64,000 nucleotides of DNA, taken from positions 1 through 64,000 of the forward strand of contig NZ_BBCC01000005.1 of NCBI RefSeq assembly GCF_001311845.1. Reading direction: 5' to 3'. This stretch comes from Desulfosarcina cetonica JCM 12296 (lineage in GTDB: Bacteria > Desulfobacterota > Desulfobacteria > Desulfobacterales > Desulfosarcinaceae). The position numbers and the translations under genes were made by a program. Shown piece after piece: positions 9,553-19,901 of the stretch (its first letter is position 1; the number at the start of each line of letters is the position of its first letter). The notes beneath the pieces were generated by a model. The model was not told where the DNA came from, did not search any database, and saw nothing but the letters and a program-made list of their open reading frames with translations.

Positions 9553-11976
9553 ATGAATATAGATGCCGAAATGAAGACAAGCGATACGATGGGGCCGCAA
9601 AAAGAGCTATCCGGTAACGAATTCGCCGAGAAGGTGCCGATTCTTCCCGTTCGTGATATGGTAGCGTTTCCCAAGATGAATGTTCCATTCATGATCTCCT
9701 TCACGTCGGCCCCGATGATTGAATCGATAATGGAGACCGACCACATTGTCGGCCTCTTGACCGTCAAGGACCAGGACGCCGAAGACCCGGTTCCGGGCCA
9801 ACTCTACGAAGTGGGAACCGTCGCCAGAATTCTGCATGCCAAGAAAAAGGAAAACGGGGCCATGGTCGCGCTGATGCACGGAATGCACCGATTCAAGGTC
9901 ACCACCTGGCACCCCGGGAATCCATACCTGATGGCGGACGTGGCCTATGCGCCCGAAACCGTGGAGACCGGACTCGAACTGGAAGCCCTGCAGCGCCAGT
10001 TGACCGAGACGGTAAAAGCGGTTCTGACGATGATACCCGATACCCCGAAGGAGGCCATCGAATCGATCCAACGGATCAAGGATCCGCTCCAGTTGGCCTA
10101 CGTCACGGCCCTGAACATCAACCTTCCGCTGGAAAAACGCCAATCGATTCTCGAAATGGACAGCGTGAGCGAGAAAATGCGGGAATTACTGCTGCACCTC
10201 TCCCGTGAAAAGGAAGTCCTCGATATCAGCCGGCGAATTCAATCGGAAGTTCACGAAAAAATGAGTAAATCCCAACGGGACTATGTTCTCAGGCAGCAGC
10301 TCAAGGCCATCAAAGAGGAACTGGGCGAAAGCGATGCGACGCCGGCGCCCGAAGCCGATGTTTACGCCAATCGGCTGCAAGACGCCGACATGCCCGAGGA
10401 AGCACGCAAGGAAGCCGAACGCGAACTGGAACGGATGCAACAAATGTCGCCCCAGTCGGCCGAGTATCCGATCATCAAGACCTACCTGGATTGGCTGATC
10501 GACCTGCCCTGGCAGACCCTTAGCGAAGAGAGCGGTGATATTGCCGCGGCGCGCCGGATTCTTGAAGCGGATCACTACGGCCTGGAGGATGTCAAAACAC
10601 GCCTCGTCGAGTATATGGCGGTTCGTCACCTGGTTCGGGATCGGAAACCGGCTTCGCCCGAACAGGATGAACGGGATGAGAAAAGCGCCATGGGTGTCAT
10701 TCTCTGCTTGGTCGGCCCGCCGGGTGTCGGAAAAACCAGCCTGGGGCGCAGTGTGGCCCGGGCGCTGGGCAGGGAATTTACCCGCATGAGTTTAGGGGGT
10801 GTGCATGACGAAGCGGAAATCCGCGGTCACCGGCGCACTTACATTGGCGCCATGCCCGGCCGCATCATCCAGGCGATCAAACGTGCCGGCACACGCAACC
10901 CGGTGTTCATGCTCGATGAGATCGACAAAGTCGGCCAGGATTGGCGCGGCGATCCCAGCAGCGCGCTGCTGGAAGTGCTGGATCCGGCTCAAAACAGCAG
11001 CTTTCGTGACCATTACCTGGATGTGGATTTCGACCTGAGTGAAGTGATCTTCATCGCCACGGCCAATCAGTTGGATACGATCCCGGGTCCGTTGCGGGAT
11101 CGCATGGAGGTCATTCAACTGGACGGGTACACGGCCCTTGAAAAACTCGAGATCGCCAAACGGCACCTCGTTCCCCGTCAGTTGGCCGCCCATCGTCTGA
11201 AGGACGAAGAGGTGACCTTCATGCAGGATGCCCTGCTCAAAATCATCCACGACTACACCCGTGAAGCCGGCGTGAGGAACCTCGAGCGCCATATTGCCGC
11301 CATCTGTCGCAAAAGCATTGTCCAATTGAGCGAAAACGGGTGGTCCCATGTGCTCGTAACCACGAAAATGGTACGCGACTATCTGAAAAAGGAACGTTTC
11401 GAGTCCGAGCAGACCGAGCCCATCACCCTGCCGGGAATCGCCACCGGCCTGGCGGTAACGTCTGTGGGTGGGGACATCCTTTACATTGAAGCGTCCCGCA
11501 TGCCCGGCAAGGGACGCCTGTCGTTAACCGGCCAACTGGGCGCGGTGATGAAGGAAAGCGCCGAAATCGCCTTCAGTTATGTACGCAGCAAAGCGGACCG
11601 CTTCGGTATCGACGCGGCGGTTTTCGAAAAATCCGATGTACACGTGCATGTGCCGGCCGGCGCCCTGCCCAAGGATGGTCCCTCGGCAGGGGTGGCCATG
11701 ACCATGGCCCTGGTCAGTCTGTTCAGCGGTCGACCGGTGCGTGGCGACGTGGGCATCACCGGTGAAATCACCCTGCGTGGCCGGGTACTGCCGGTAGGCG
11801 GTATTAAAATGAAGGCCCTGGCGGCCCATCGTGCCGGACTGAAGACCGTGGTTCTGCCGAAACGGAACCAGAAAGACCTGGCTGAATTGCCTGAAGAGGT
11901 ACTGGCGGAGGTCGCATTCGTCATGGTGGATCAGATCGATGAAGCCATCACCACGCATTCAATGACCCGCAGATAG
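9553..11976 (+). CDS. lon: ATP-dependent Lon protease
   Basis: This 807-residue cytosolic ATP-dependent serine protease is intact and of normal length. It has the N-terminal substrate-recognition domain (VPILPVRDMVAFP from residue 28), a coiled linker, the AAA+ domain with Walker A GPPGVGKT at 388-395 and Walker B FMLDEIDK, and the C-terminal protease domain with catalytic Ser711 in PKDGPSAG and Lys754 in GGIKMKALAAHRAG. TAAGGATG before the ATG serves as ribosome site. It degrades misfolded and regulatory proteins. The upstream region holds the putative operator of the divergent MerR regulator. Confidence 0.98.
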   Translation: MNIDAEMKTSDTMGPQKELSGNEFAEKVPILPVRDMVAFPKMNVPFMISFTSAPMIESIMETDHIVGLLTVKDQDAEDPVPGQLYEVGTVARILHAKKKENGAMVALMHGMHRFKVTTWHPGNPYLMADVAYAPETVETGLELEALQRQLTETVKAVLTMIPDTPKEAIESIQRIKDPLQLAYVTALNINLPLEKRQSILEMDSVSEKMRELLLHLSREKEVLDISRRIQSEVHEKMSKSQRDYVLRQQLKAIKEELGESDATPAPEADVYANRLQDADMPEEARKEAERELERMQQMSPQSAEYPIIKTYLDWLIDLPWQTLSEESGDIAAARRILEADHYGLEDVKTRLVEYMAVRHLVRDRKPASPEQDERDEKSAMGVILCLVGPPGVGKTSLGRSVARALGREFTRMSLGGVHDEAEIRGHRRTYIGAMPGRIIQAIKRAGTRNPVFMLDEIDKVGQDWRGDPSSALLEVLDPAQNSSFRDHYLDVDFDLSEVIFIATANQLDTIPGPLRDRMEVIQLDGYTALEKLEIAKRHLVPRQLAAHRLKDEEVTFMQDALLKIIHDYTREAGVRNLERHIAAICRKSIVQLSENGWSHVLVTTKMVRDYLKKERFESEQTEPITLPGIATGLAVTSVGGDILYIEASRMPGKGRLSLTGQLGAVMKESAEIAFSYVRSKADRFGIDAAVFEKSDVHVHVPAGALPKDGPSAGVAMTMALVSLFSGRPVRGDVGITGEITLRGRVLPVGGIKMKALAAHRAGLKTVVLPKRNQKDLAELPEEVLAEVAFVMVDQIDEAITTHSMTRR

Positions 11977-12089
11977 CGGCGCCAATGCCGGCCGAACCCG
12001 ACGATGTCGTTTGCTTGAACGGGCAGGGATGCGAGACCGAGTTGGTTACCGCTGCCGGCCTAAAATATGCTCGATGACCTCGTCAATCT

Positions 12090-12140
12090 GCGGTCCTGTC
12101 GATGACGATCAAGCGGTTCAAAACTCATCGACAGGACCGC
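12090..12140. repeat. perfect 16-bp inverted repeat between lon and amt
   Basis: GCGGTCCTGTCGATGA at 12090-12105 and TCATCGACAGGACCGC at 12125-12140 are exact reverse complements around 19 bases. It sits between the convergent ends of lon and the ammonium transporter, where a two-way terminator would be expected. Neither side is followed by a T-run, so it may be a Rho-protecting hairpin or a protein-binding or insertion-related site instead. Confidence 0.6.
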
Positions 12141-12170
12141 ATAAACAAAAAAAACATCTTGCAGAATGGG

Positions 12171-13498
12171 TTAACGCGATTCCGGAAAGATCAAACCGTA
12201 CCCGTTCTCACTGTGCAGGGATTTGTCGAGCCCCTCAAGCTCGCTCTGCTCGTCGATACGGAAACCGACGGTCTTCTCCACCACAACGCAGATGAGAAAG
12301 GTGGCCACGACGGCCAGGGCGACAGTAACGCCCATCCCCTTGAGTTGGACAAGCAGCTGGTCCCAGCAGTTCCAGCCGGCAATGTTCTGCCGGGCGGCCG
12401 TCATCCAACTGTCGCGAATGAAGAAACTGAGCAACAACACCCCCAGGCCGCTGCCGACGCCGTGGATCCCGAAACAATCCAAACTGTCATCGTAACCGAT
12501 TTTCATTTTAATATTCAGGGCCAGGTAGCAGATACCGCTGGACAAAGCGCCCATGACCATGGCTCCGCCGGGCTGAACCACACCGGCGGCCGGTGTAATG
12601 ACCACCAAGCCGGCCAGGATGCCCGATACAAACCCCAAAGAGGTGACCTTGCGAAAGGCGAAAGCTTCGATCAGCATCCAGGTGAGCGCCCCGCTGGCTG
12701 CTGAAACCTGGGTCATGGTCAGCGCCCGCGCGGTGTCAAGGCCGCTCTGAACGGTGGAGCCGGCATTGAAGCCAAACCAGCCGACCCACAAAAGACCGGC
12801 CCCCATCATGGTCATGACCAGGTTGTTGGGGGCATGGTGGATTTGGGATAGCCCTTGCGCGGTCCCAGGAAAAGGGCCACGATGAGCGCACTCACGCCGG
12901 CGGAAACATGGATCACCAGGCCGCCGGCCAGGTCGATCACCCCACTGGCCCCACTGTTGAACAGCCAGCCGTCGGCAGCCCAGATCCAGTGGCACAAGGG
13001 GCAATAGACCAACAGAAACCAAAGCACGATGAAAAGCGTGTATCCCCTGAAATAGACCCGCTCGGCCAGAGCACCGCTGATCAGCGCCGGGGTGATGATG
13101 GCGAATTTTCCCTGGAACATGGCCAGCACATACTCGGGGACACCGTGGGTGATGGTGTCATCGATTCCCCGCAGCAAAAAATAGTCACCGCTCCACCCGA
13201 TAAAGCCGCCCAGAATGCTCTTGCCGAAGGTCAGGGCATAGCCACAGACCACCCACAGCACGCCGATGATGGAAATGGCGACAAAACTGTGCATCATGGT
13301 GCCCAGTACGTTCTTGGTTCGCACCAGGCCGCCGTAAAACATGGCCAGACCGGGTACCATGAGCAGGACCAGGGCCGTTGAAACCAGCATCCAGGCCGTT
13401 GTCCCCGAGTCGACCATCTGCGGGTCCGCACCCAGAACGTTCGTGGAAGGCAACAGCAACGAAAATGTCAAAATTGCAATTCTCGCCAGGGACGTCAT
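12171..13498 (-). CDS. amt: ammonium transporter Amt (frameshifted)
   Basis: This is an inner-membrane ammonium channel of about 440 residues with a signal-like first segment. Family marks include AMFYGGLVRTKNVL, the first pore His in LVIHVSAGVSA and the second in FGIHGVGSGLG. The start is the ATG at 13498, since AAGGAGG lies directly before it; an in-frame TTG further out would put that site inside the gene. The frame breaks near 12840, between GPRKGYPKS and HAPNNLVMTMMGAG, and one base restores it. Usually a PII gene (glnB/glnK) is next to amt; none is seen here. Confidence 0.92.
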
Positions 13499-13783
13499 CA
13501 AACCTCCTTTTTTCAATTATCGTTATGTGTTGGGGAATATGCGGGGCACGCGGGGGGCATGAATTTCAGTCTGATCACACGGCGAAAGACCGAAACTTCT
13601 ACAAAAATGCCGACCGATCATCGGCATGCATACTATATACCTTTTTGTACATCTATTTAACGCGTTGGATTTAATCGATTATTATGATTTTGGCAGGAAA
13701 TGAGGCATAACAAACATACAATTCTGAATGTTTATCGGCGAATTTAATCCAAATTTGTCATTTTGTGTGGACTCACAGCACGA

Positions 13784-15447
13784 TCAGGCAACGCCGAACG
13801 CCGGGTTCCAAAACGTCAGCGGCCCCATGAGCCGCTGGCTGCAAGTGAACAGGACACTGATAAACTGATGGGTGATGAGGGATTGCAGATCTTGGTTGGA
13901 CATCAGGCTCATATAGTCTTCAGGCCCGTCGGTAAAGGGGAAAAGCATGTTGCTCAGACGAACGGGCATCTCCTGCTGGAGGAGGGACATCACGTATCGA
14001 GCAATGGCGGTGTTCATGTCGAAGGCCGGCCACAGGTCGTGCAGGACACCCTCAAGGGTGAAAATCGCCTTTCGGAACAACATCAGGTCGGCGGGAAAAA
14101 CAAATCCTTCCATGGAAAGGGCTTCCAGGAGCCGAAAGGCCTGTTTGACCAGCGGCAAGCGCCCGTTTGCCGGGTCGCGCATCCATCCGATGATCAGGTC
14201 TCGCAAAGATTGCCGCGGCGAAGGCGTGGCAAGGGATGCCTTTAGGGTCAAGGATCGGATGGCATCGCACATCCCGGTCAAATCTTTTTTGAGGATCGCC
14301 TGGATCATACGCACGGTTTTAATCCGGTCACCGCGGTCCAGATGACCGGCCAGGCTCCAATCCACCAAGCCGATGGCCGGATCCGTCGATTCAGGGGTGA
14401 AAACGGCCAGGATGTTGCCGGCGTGGGGGTCGCCGTGGAAAAGGGCCGCGTCACGCGGTGAAAACAGGGGTTTCAAAACGACCGCGGTGAAAAGGGATTC
14501 GGCCGTCCGCTGGCGCTGCGGTTCGCTCAGGTCGGCATCGGCGAGCTTGGGGCCGTCCAGGAAATCCATGGCGGTCATGGCGGCGGTGGACAGGTCCAGA
14601 CACCGTGGAATACGGATTTCCGGCATATCCGCGTAAAAACGGCCGGCCTCTTCCAAAAGGCGCTGTTCGGCGGCCAGATCGATCTCATGGATCATCATCT
14701 CACGGACGTCTTCAAAAATTTCCAGGAACCGAAAGTCCTTGAGCGGATAGCGCGCCCGATGGTCGTGGAAAAAAACGGCGGTTTCTTCCAGGATCACCAA
14801 TTCTTCGTTCAGGTGGCGCCGGATGCCGGGACGCAGCACCTTGAAGACCCCGCGCTGCCGACAACCGTCGGCTGACGGCTGCCAATGGAACGGAATCACG
14901 GCCCCCACGCTGGCCTCGGCCAGGATGGTCGGCGCCACGCAAACCGGCGCCGCTTCGCCCGCAGATCCTAGCTCCACGCGAATCCGGGTCAAAAGTTCAT
15001 CGGAGGGGGTGCCGTAAAGGCCATTTTCCAAATTGACCAGCCACTGCCGGACAACCGGATCGATGTCCGGGTGACGGGCGATGATCTGCCCCAACTTGTG
15101 CAGTGTCGGGAATCGCTGGGCCAGGGCCAGCAACCGTGCCTGGCAACAGGCGTCCGCATCCAGGGTCAGTTGGCTGATCACCAGGTCCAACAGCCGCTGG
15201 CGGCTGATCCGGCTGAGAAAAAATTCGATACCGTCGCGGACCAGCCTCCGGTAAGGGGCATAGGTGTCGGGAATGGCCTGCTCGGGTCGGGTACGCGCCA
15301 CGATCTCCCGGGCCATCTTGGCGCCGAAGGCTCATCGCCCAGGCTATCGGCCAGTTGTGTCAGTTGCCCGCGCAAGGCACTTGGCGACATCATCCCAACA
15401 ACCTGTCTTAACATGGCATCGGAAAGATCAAAGGGGTTCAAGGCCAT
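13784..15447 (-). CDS. UbiB/ABC1-type atypical kinase (frameshifted)
   Basis: This protein of about 555 residues belongs to the ABC1/UbiB family of protein-kinase-like enzymes that support quinone synthesis. Marks are the KxGQ motif (LHKLGQIIARHPDIDP), the Ala-rich loop AEASVGAV, the lysine strand GVFKVLRPG and the catalytic loop LFHGDPHAGN. The first 39 codons from the ATG at 15447 lie in another frame; one base near 15330 joins LADSLGDE to FGAKMAREIV. Its exact role is unclear: many anaerobes carry such kinases without the ubiquinone pathway. It is followed by an AT-rich gap and preceded by tetR on the same strand. Confidence 0.8.
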
Positions 15448-15534
15448 ATGGAATCGCGTTTCCTCTTGTCTAGGGTCGGATGCGTCCGTTGGGAAATCGA
15501 CGGCTCAGCAATTTTTTCGAATGCATCTTGGATG

Positions 15535-16119
15535 TCAGGCGGCAATGGCCCTGACGACAATGAGAATATACTGGTGCATCGCCTCTTCCAGGGAAAAGTC
15601 ACCATCCCGCAGACACCAGTCAAAGACAATCCCGCGGGCCGTAGTAAAAAGAATGCGCTTGAGATCTTCGGCCGATAACTCCGAAATGATTTGGTTCTCC
15701 GCAATTCCCTGAACAATGATATCCCGAAGCATGGTAACCATGACCCGCTCGTCGTTAATGAACAGATTGTTCCGGGTATTGAACAACGCCTTGCTGAAAC
15801 CCAAGCCGTACCGGTTGTAGATTTGTGCCAGAAGGTCGAAGAAGCCGACGATCTGTTCGGTGGCCGTCTTGCCCGCAATCTGCTTGCTTGACATCTTTTC
15901 CTGGAAGAATTTATCCGCCCGATGAAATATTTCCTCTATGATTTCATACTTGTTCCTGTAATGATGATAGAAGGTGCCCACGGAAACGTTCGCTTTCTTG
16001 CAAATCTTCTCGACGGTCAGTTTCTCGAACTCACACTCCTGGACCATTTCAAGAAATGTATCATAGATTATCGCCTTTGTTTTGATGGCCTGAAGTTTTC
16101 GTTTGGTCAATTTTGCCAT
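15535..16119 (-). CDS. TetR-family transcriptional regulator
   Basis: This 194-residue regulator has an N-terminal TetR helix-turn-helix: FEKLTVEKICKKANVSVGTF then YHHYRNKYEII, around residues 31-60. The C-terminal ligand domain is all-helical and not assignable. It lies on the same strand between the fatty-acid-type genes upstream and the UbiB-type kinase downstream, so it may control either, or itself. The ribosome site is weak (AGCAGAACG). TetR proteins next to acyl-CoA genes often sense acyl-CoAs, which is only a suggestion here. Confidence 0.9.
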   Translation of the reverse strand: MAKLTKRKLQAIKTKAIIYDTFLEMVQECEFEKLTVEKICKKANVSVGTFYHHYRNKYEIIEEIFHRADKFFQEKMSSKQIAGKTATEQIVGFFDLLAQIYNRYGLGFSKALFNTRNNLFINDERVMVTMLRDIIVQGIAENQIISELSAEDLKRILFTTARGIVFDWCLRDGDFSLEEAMHQYILIVVRAIAA

Positions 16120-16455
16120 AATCGTTCTGCTATGATTTAATATTTAACCCTTTGTTTGACGAAATGGTTATGTGCCAAGGGTTAGTAACAGATTTGCATT
16201 TAAAGCGCAATTTTCCCACCATCGGCGCTTTATCATGCAATCCTGAAAAACGGGAGGGGAGAAAGAGGGGGAAAGCGTTTTAAGGTCGCGGCAAAAAAAT
16301 GGGCCGAAGCCCTTGCAACGTTTGCGTGCAGAAAGTGGAATGGGCCCCGCTAACCGCGTGGAAAACGCATTGACACGTTTTCCGACGCCGTTAACGGGTA
16401 TGTATACGGATCCACCGGGTCTTGAAACCCAGGATCGCCGCGTCAGTATTGCAGA
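16120..16455. other. intergenic region with inverted repeat at 16144-16184
   Basis: No gene is seen here. Close to the tetR start, TAACCCTT at 16144 and AAGGGTTA near 16184 form an inverted repeat with a loop of about 23 bases; it lies where a TetR self-operator or a small hairpin in the tetR leader would be. The rest is purine-rich on the plus strand (16240-16280) and shows no clear terminator for the upstream gene. Confidence 0.35.
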
Positions 16456-18495
16456 TTATTTACCTTCAAACCGGGGTGGCGGGCCCCCCAGGGAGGTGAG
16501 CCCGGTCAAGGCATCCTGAGTGGAAAAAATGGCTGTCAGGCCGTCAAGCTCAAGCTGAATGCCTTCCGGGATGCTGTTTTTTTGTTCTGCATCGATGAGA
16601 TCATTCACCGCTTTGAGCGCCAGGGGCGCCTTTCTGGAAATCGCTTTTTGGGTGGCCGCGGCCAATGCGGAGGGGACCCCCTCCAGCGGTTTCTTCTCCA
16701 AGAGGGCCACTCGGTTGTCCCCGGTGCAGATCCGCGCCAGATCCGCAAAGCGTTCCGGGATTTCCCGTTTGCGGTACTTGTCGATTTTCCCCGCCTGGCA
16801 GATCGCGTTGATGGCCGGGACCACTTCTTCGGGTGATACCAGTTGGGTAACCACCCCGAGATCAAAGGCATCCTGGGCGGAAATGGTTTTTCCCGTAAAC
16901 ACGTAGTACTTGGCCAACTCCGGCCCCACCTGCCGGGCCAGGCGGAGCATGCCGCCAAGTCCGGGATAAATGCCGATGCCGGTCTCGGGAAACCCCATCA
17001 ACCCCGCCGGCGTGGCCACAATGGCCTGGCAGGCCAGCGCCATCTCGCTGCCCCCGCCCAAGGAGAGGCCGTCCAGCACGGCAATGGTCGGCTTTTGGCA
17101 ATTTTCGATGCGTAGGAAAAGGTCATGCCCCTTGCGGGTGAACGCGACATTATTTTCGATCTGGTCATTCTTGATGTTTTTGACAAAAAAACGGATGTCC
17201 GCGCCGGCGACAAAAGCCTTGCCCGCACCTTGGAAGGCGATGGCCTTGACTTCGGGATCGCTTTCGGCGGCACGGAAAGCCGCATCCAGTTGGCTCACCG
17301 TGACCTCGTTCAGGGCATTCATGGCCTCGGGCCGGTTGATGGTGATAAAGGCGATCCCGCCCTTCACCGTCTGATTCACCACCTTGAATTCAAAAGGCTT
17401 GCCCAGCTCCCGTTGCAGGGTGAGAATTTCCGGCATGGCAAAGTCCGGGTTTTTGTCCGCGATCGCCTTGACCACGGCATAGGCCTTGTCAATACCGATG
17501 CGGTTCATGATCTCGAAAGGACCTTTCTGCCAGCGAAGTCCCACCTTGGCGCCCAGGTCCGTATCCTCCATGCTGGCCACGCCTTCGCTGACCAGGGCGG
17601 CCGCGGCGCCCAGGCAGGCGCCGTAAAGCCGATCCTCGATGACCGGAAACTTGCTCGGGTCCGCCTCGCCGTCAAGTTGCCACGGCGTGCCCGCGTTCAT
17701 CTGCTTCTCCAAAAGCTTCGGAGGGCCGTAAAAGGGCCCCAGTTCCTGACTGAAGGTGGTGGCCGAATGAACGGCAATGGGAATGCCGGTGACATTCATG
17801 AGTTCGAAGGGCCCCATGCCGATCTTGAAGGCCTTTTTGGCGGCTTGTTCCACGGTGGGGATATCGGCCAAGCCCTCTTCCACGACCTTGACCGATTCGG
17901 TCAACAGGGGAACAAAGAAACGGTTGACGGCAAATCCGGGGGCGTCCTGAACCAGAATCGCCGTCTTGCCGTGAAGACGGGCCACGTCCATGGCCCGGTC
18001 GATGGTTTCCTGACTGGTACCCTTGTGGGGAATCACTTCCAGCAGCCTGTTTTTGGCCGGATGGAAAAAATAGTGCATGCCGACAAAGCGGTCCGGCCGG
18101 CCGGTGGCCTGGGCCAGTTCGCCCACATAAAAGCTGGACGTATTGGTAGCCAGGATGGTTTTGGGGCCGCAGATTTTGTCCAGATTGGCGAACAGCCCTT
18201 TTTTCACCCCCTTGTTCTCGAATACCACTTCGATCACCAGGTCGGCATCGGCCAGGGTGTTAAGGTCCGTGGTCCCTTTGATTCGGCCGAGGGTCTGTTC
18301 CATCTTTTCGGGGGTCAGCACTTTTCTCTCGACCCCCTGCGCCAGCAGGGATCGAATGGTGGAGACGCCGCGCGCCACATACGCCTCCTCCATGTCCAGC
18401 ATGATGACGTTCAACCCCTCCTGGGCCAGTTTTTGGGCGATTCCAGACCCCATGTTTCCGGCACCAACGACTCCGATCGTGAGGCTACTTCCCAT
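16456..18495 (-). CDS. 3-hydroxyacyl-CoA dehydrogenase / enoyl-CoA hydratase fusion
   Basis: This two-domain beta-oxidation enzyme of 679 residues hydrates enoyl-CoA and oxidises the 3-hydroxyacyl-CoA with NAD. The dehydrogenase comes first: NAD fold GVVGAGNMGSGIAQKL at residues 8-23 and the His of GMHYFFHPAKN. The hydratase is C-terminal: oxyanion strand KAFVAGADIRFF, and both catalytic Glu positions, in GGGSEMALAC and GFPETGIGIYPGLGG. This order is the reverse of FadB/FadJ. The start at 18495 follows TGGAGGAAAA; an earlier ATG at 18531 has no site. It follows the CoA-transferase gene after 59 bases, probably in one operon. Confidence 0.92.
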   Translation of the reverse strand: MGSSLTIGVVGAGNMGSGIAQKLAQEGLNVIMLDMEEAYVARGVSTIRSLLAQGVERKVLTPEKMEQTLGRIKGTTDLNTLADADLVIEVVFENKGVKKGLFANLDKICGPKTILATNTSSFYVGELAQATGRPDRFVGMHYFFHPAKNRLLEVIPHKGTSQETIDRAMDVARLHGKTAILVQDAPGFAVNRFFVPLLTESVKVVEEGLADIPTVEQAAKKAFKIGMGPFELMNVTGIPIAVHSATTFSQELGPFYGPPKLLEKQMNAGTPWQLDGEADPSKFPVIEDRLYGACLGAAAALVSEGVASMEDTDLGAKVGLRWQKGPFEIMNRIGIDKAYAVVKAIADKNPDFAMPEILTLQRELGKPFEFKVVNQTVKGGIAFITINRPEAMNALNEVTVSQLDAAFRAAESDPEVKAIAFQGAGKAFVAGADIRFFVKNIKNDQIENNVAFTRKGHDLFLRIENCQKPTIAVLDGLSLGGGSEMALACQAIVATPAGLMGFPETGIGIYPGLGGMLRLARQVGPELAKYYVFTGKTISAQDAFDLGVVTQLVSPEEVVPAINAICQAGKIDKYRKREIPERFADLARICTGDNRVALLEKKPLEGVPSALAAATQKAISRKAPLALKAVNDLIDAEQKNSIPEGIQLELDGLTAIFSTQDALTGLTSLGGPPPRFEGK

Positions 18496-18554
18496 TTTTC
18501 CTCCAGACTGCGAATACGTTGCTTGGTTCAATTGACGTCCATCGGCGCCGGCGT

Positions 18555-19901
18555 CTAGTTGAGCATGGGGTCGATAAAGCCCCGGCCCTTCAGCATTTCG
18601 ATCTCCGCTGGGCTGTAGCCCGCGATTTTTTCAAGGATAATGTCCGTGTCCTGGCCAAGGCGAGGGGATCCGCGCCAGACACGCGGCGGTGTTCCGCTCA
18701 TCTTGGGAACGAATCCATAAGCGGTCACTTTTTTGTGCAACGTCTGATCCTCGTATTCGATCCAGTTGCCACGGCGCTTGTAATGCTCGCTGTTGGCCAG
18801 CTCCTTGGCGTTTCTCGGGATACCGCAGGGGACTTTCTTGGATTTGAGAAGCGCTTGGGCCTCCTCGGATGTGCGTGCGCCCATCCACTGGCCGATAAGG
18901 TCATTCAATTCCTTGCCCAAATCGGAGTCCAAGGCCTCCCTGGACGCCCCGGCCTTCTCATGGGGATACTTCTCCACATCGATATCCATCGCCTTGAGGG
19001 CCCGCTCGTACACAAAAGGCCCGAAGGCACCGATATAAAGGTAGCCGTCCTTGGTCCGATACAAATTGGCGGGTTGAAATACGGGCACGCGATTGCCGGC
19101 ACGTTCCTTTACCCGGCCCAGGGTGAAATAATTGACGAAAGTGTCATTCAGGCACTTGCTCATGCACTCGATCTGGGCGACATCAACCACCTGCCCCTTA
19201 CCCGTCTTCTGGGCGTTGATATAGGCCATCATCACCCCATTGGCGCAGAAGATGGCGCTGATGTAATCGTTGATAAACGAGCTGCCGTATCCCGGGGGCG
19301 ATGGTTCGGGAAATCCGTTGATATACATCCAGCCCCCCTCGGCCTGGCCGATGGGATCATAGGAGGGGCGATCGCACTCTTCGGGCACGCCGCCGAACTG
19401 GGGACGCCCGAATCCGCTCAAATGGGCGATGACCAGCTTGGGATTCACCTCGAAAAGCATCTCATCGTTAAGACCGAGCTTTTCCACCCACACCATATTT
19501 TCCATCCACACATCACAATTCCTGATGAGGGAGAAAAAAATCTCCTTGAGTTCCGGAATCCGCATATTGAGTTCCAAGGACAGACTCAATTTGTTTCGAG
19601 CCTCCTGGATCCAGGCGCAACTGATCTTTTCATCCTCGGGGATGTCCGAATCGGCCAGGACAAATTCTCCGTCGCCATTACCATTACCATTGGTAATCAC
19701 CGGAGACTGGCCGCGATAGGGATCGCCCACACCGGGTCGCTCAACGTGAATCACCTCTGCGCCGTAGTCTGCCAGCATGCCGGCGGCAAAGGGGGCCGCC
19801 ACAATGCTACCGGTCATCAAGACCCGCATGCCCGACAGCGGACCGTAGGCAGGAATGATCGCCGGTGCCGGAACGTGCTCTATTGTTTTCCATCTTTCCA
19901 T
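18555..19901 (-). CDS. class III CoA-transferase (CaiB/BaiF family)
   Basis: This 448-residue family III CoA-transferase moves CoA between carboxylic acids. Typical features are the N-terminal strand GMRVLMTGSIVAAPFAAGML, ADYGAEVIHVERPGVGDPYR, and the catalytic Asp in RPSYDPIGQAEGG (about residue 196). The middle part GKGQVVDVAQIECM matches CaiB-like members. The ATG at 19901 has a strong AAGGAGG site. With the fused HAD-ECH gene just downstream it suggests activation and beta-oxidation of an organic acid. The acid is unknown; carnitine-type substrates are one possibility because of the CaiB-like motifs. Confidence 0.88.
   Translation of the reverse strand: MERWKTIEHVPAPAIIPAYGPLSGMRVLMTGSIVAAPFAAGMLADYGAEVIHVERPGVGDPYRGQSPVITNGNGNGDGEFVLADSDIPEDEKISCAWIQEARNKLSLSLELNMRIPELKEIFFSLIRNCDVWMENMVWVEKLGLNDEMLFEVNPKLVIAHLSGFGRPQFGGVPEECDRPSYDPIGQAEGGWMYINGFPEPSPPGYGSSFINDYISAIFCANGVMMAYINAQKTGKGQVVDVAQIECMSKCLNDTFVNYFTLGRVKERAGNRVPVFQPANLYRTKDGYLYIGAFGPFVYERALKAMDIDVEKYPHEKAGASREALDSDLGKELNDLIGQWMGARTSEEAQALLKSKKVPCGIPRNAKELANSEHYKRRGNWIEYEDQTLHKKVTAYGFVPKMSGTPPRVWRGSPRLGQDTDIILEKIAGYSPAEIEMLKGRGFIDPMLN

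Noticed and set aside
13517-13783. A sigma-54 promoter before amt
   Set aside because: I looked for the TGGCAC-N5-TTGC pattern on the leftward strand and found no acceptable match.
17125-18558. A long open frame on the plus strand opposite the HAD-ECH gene
   Set aside because: It mirrors the codon pattern of the GC-rich gene on the other strand, has no family motif and no convincing ribosome site.
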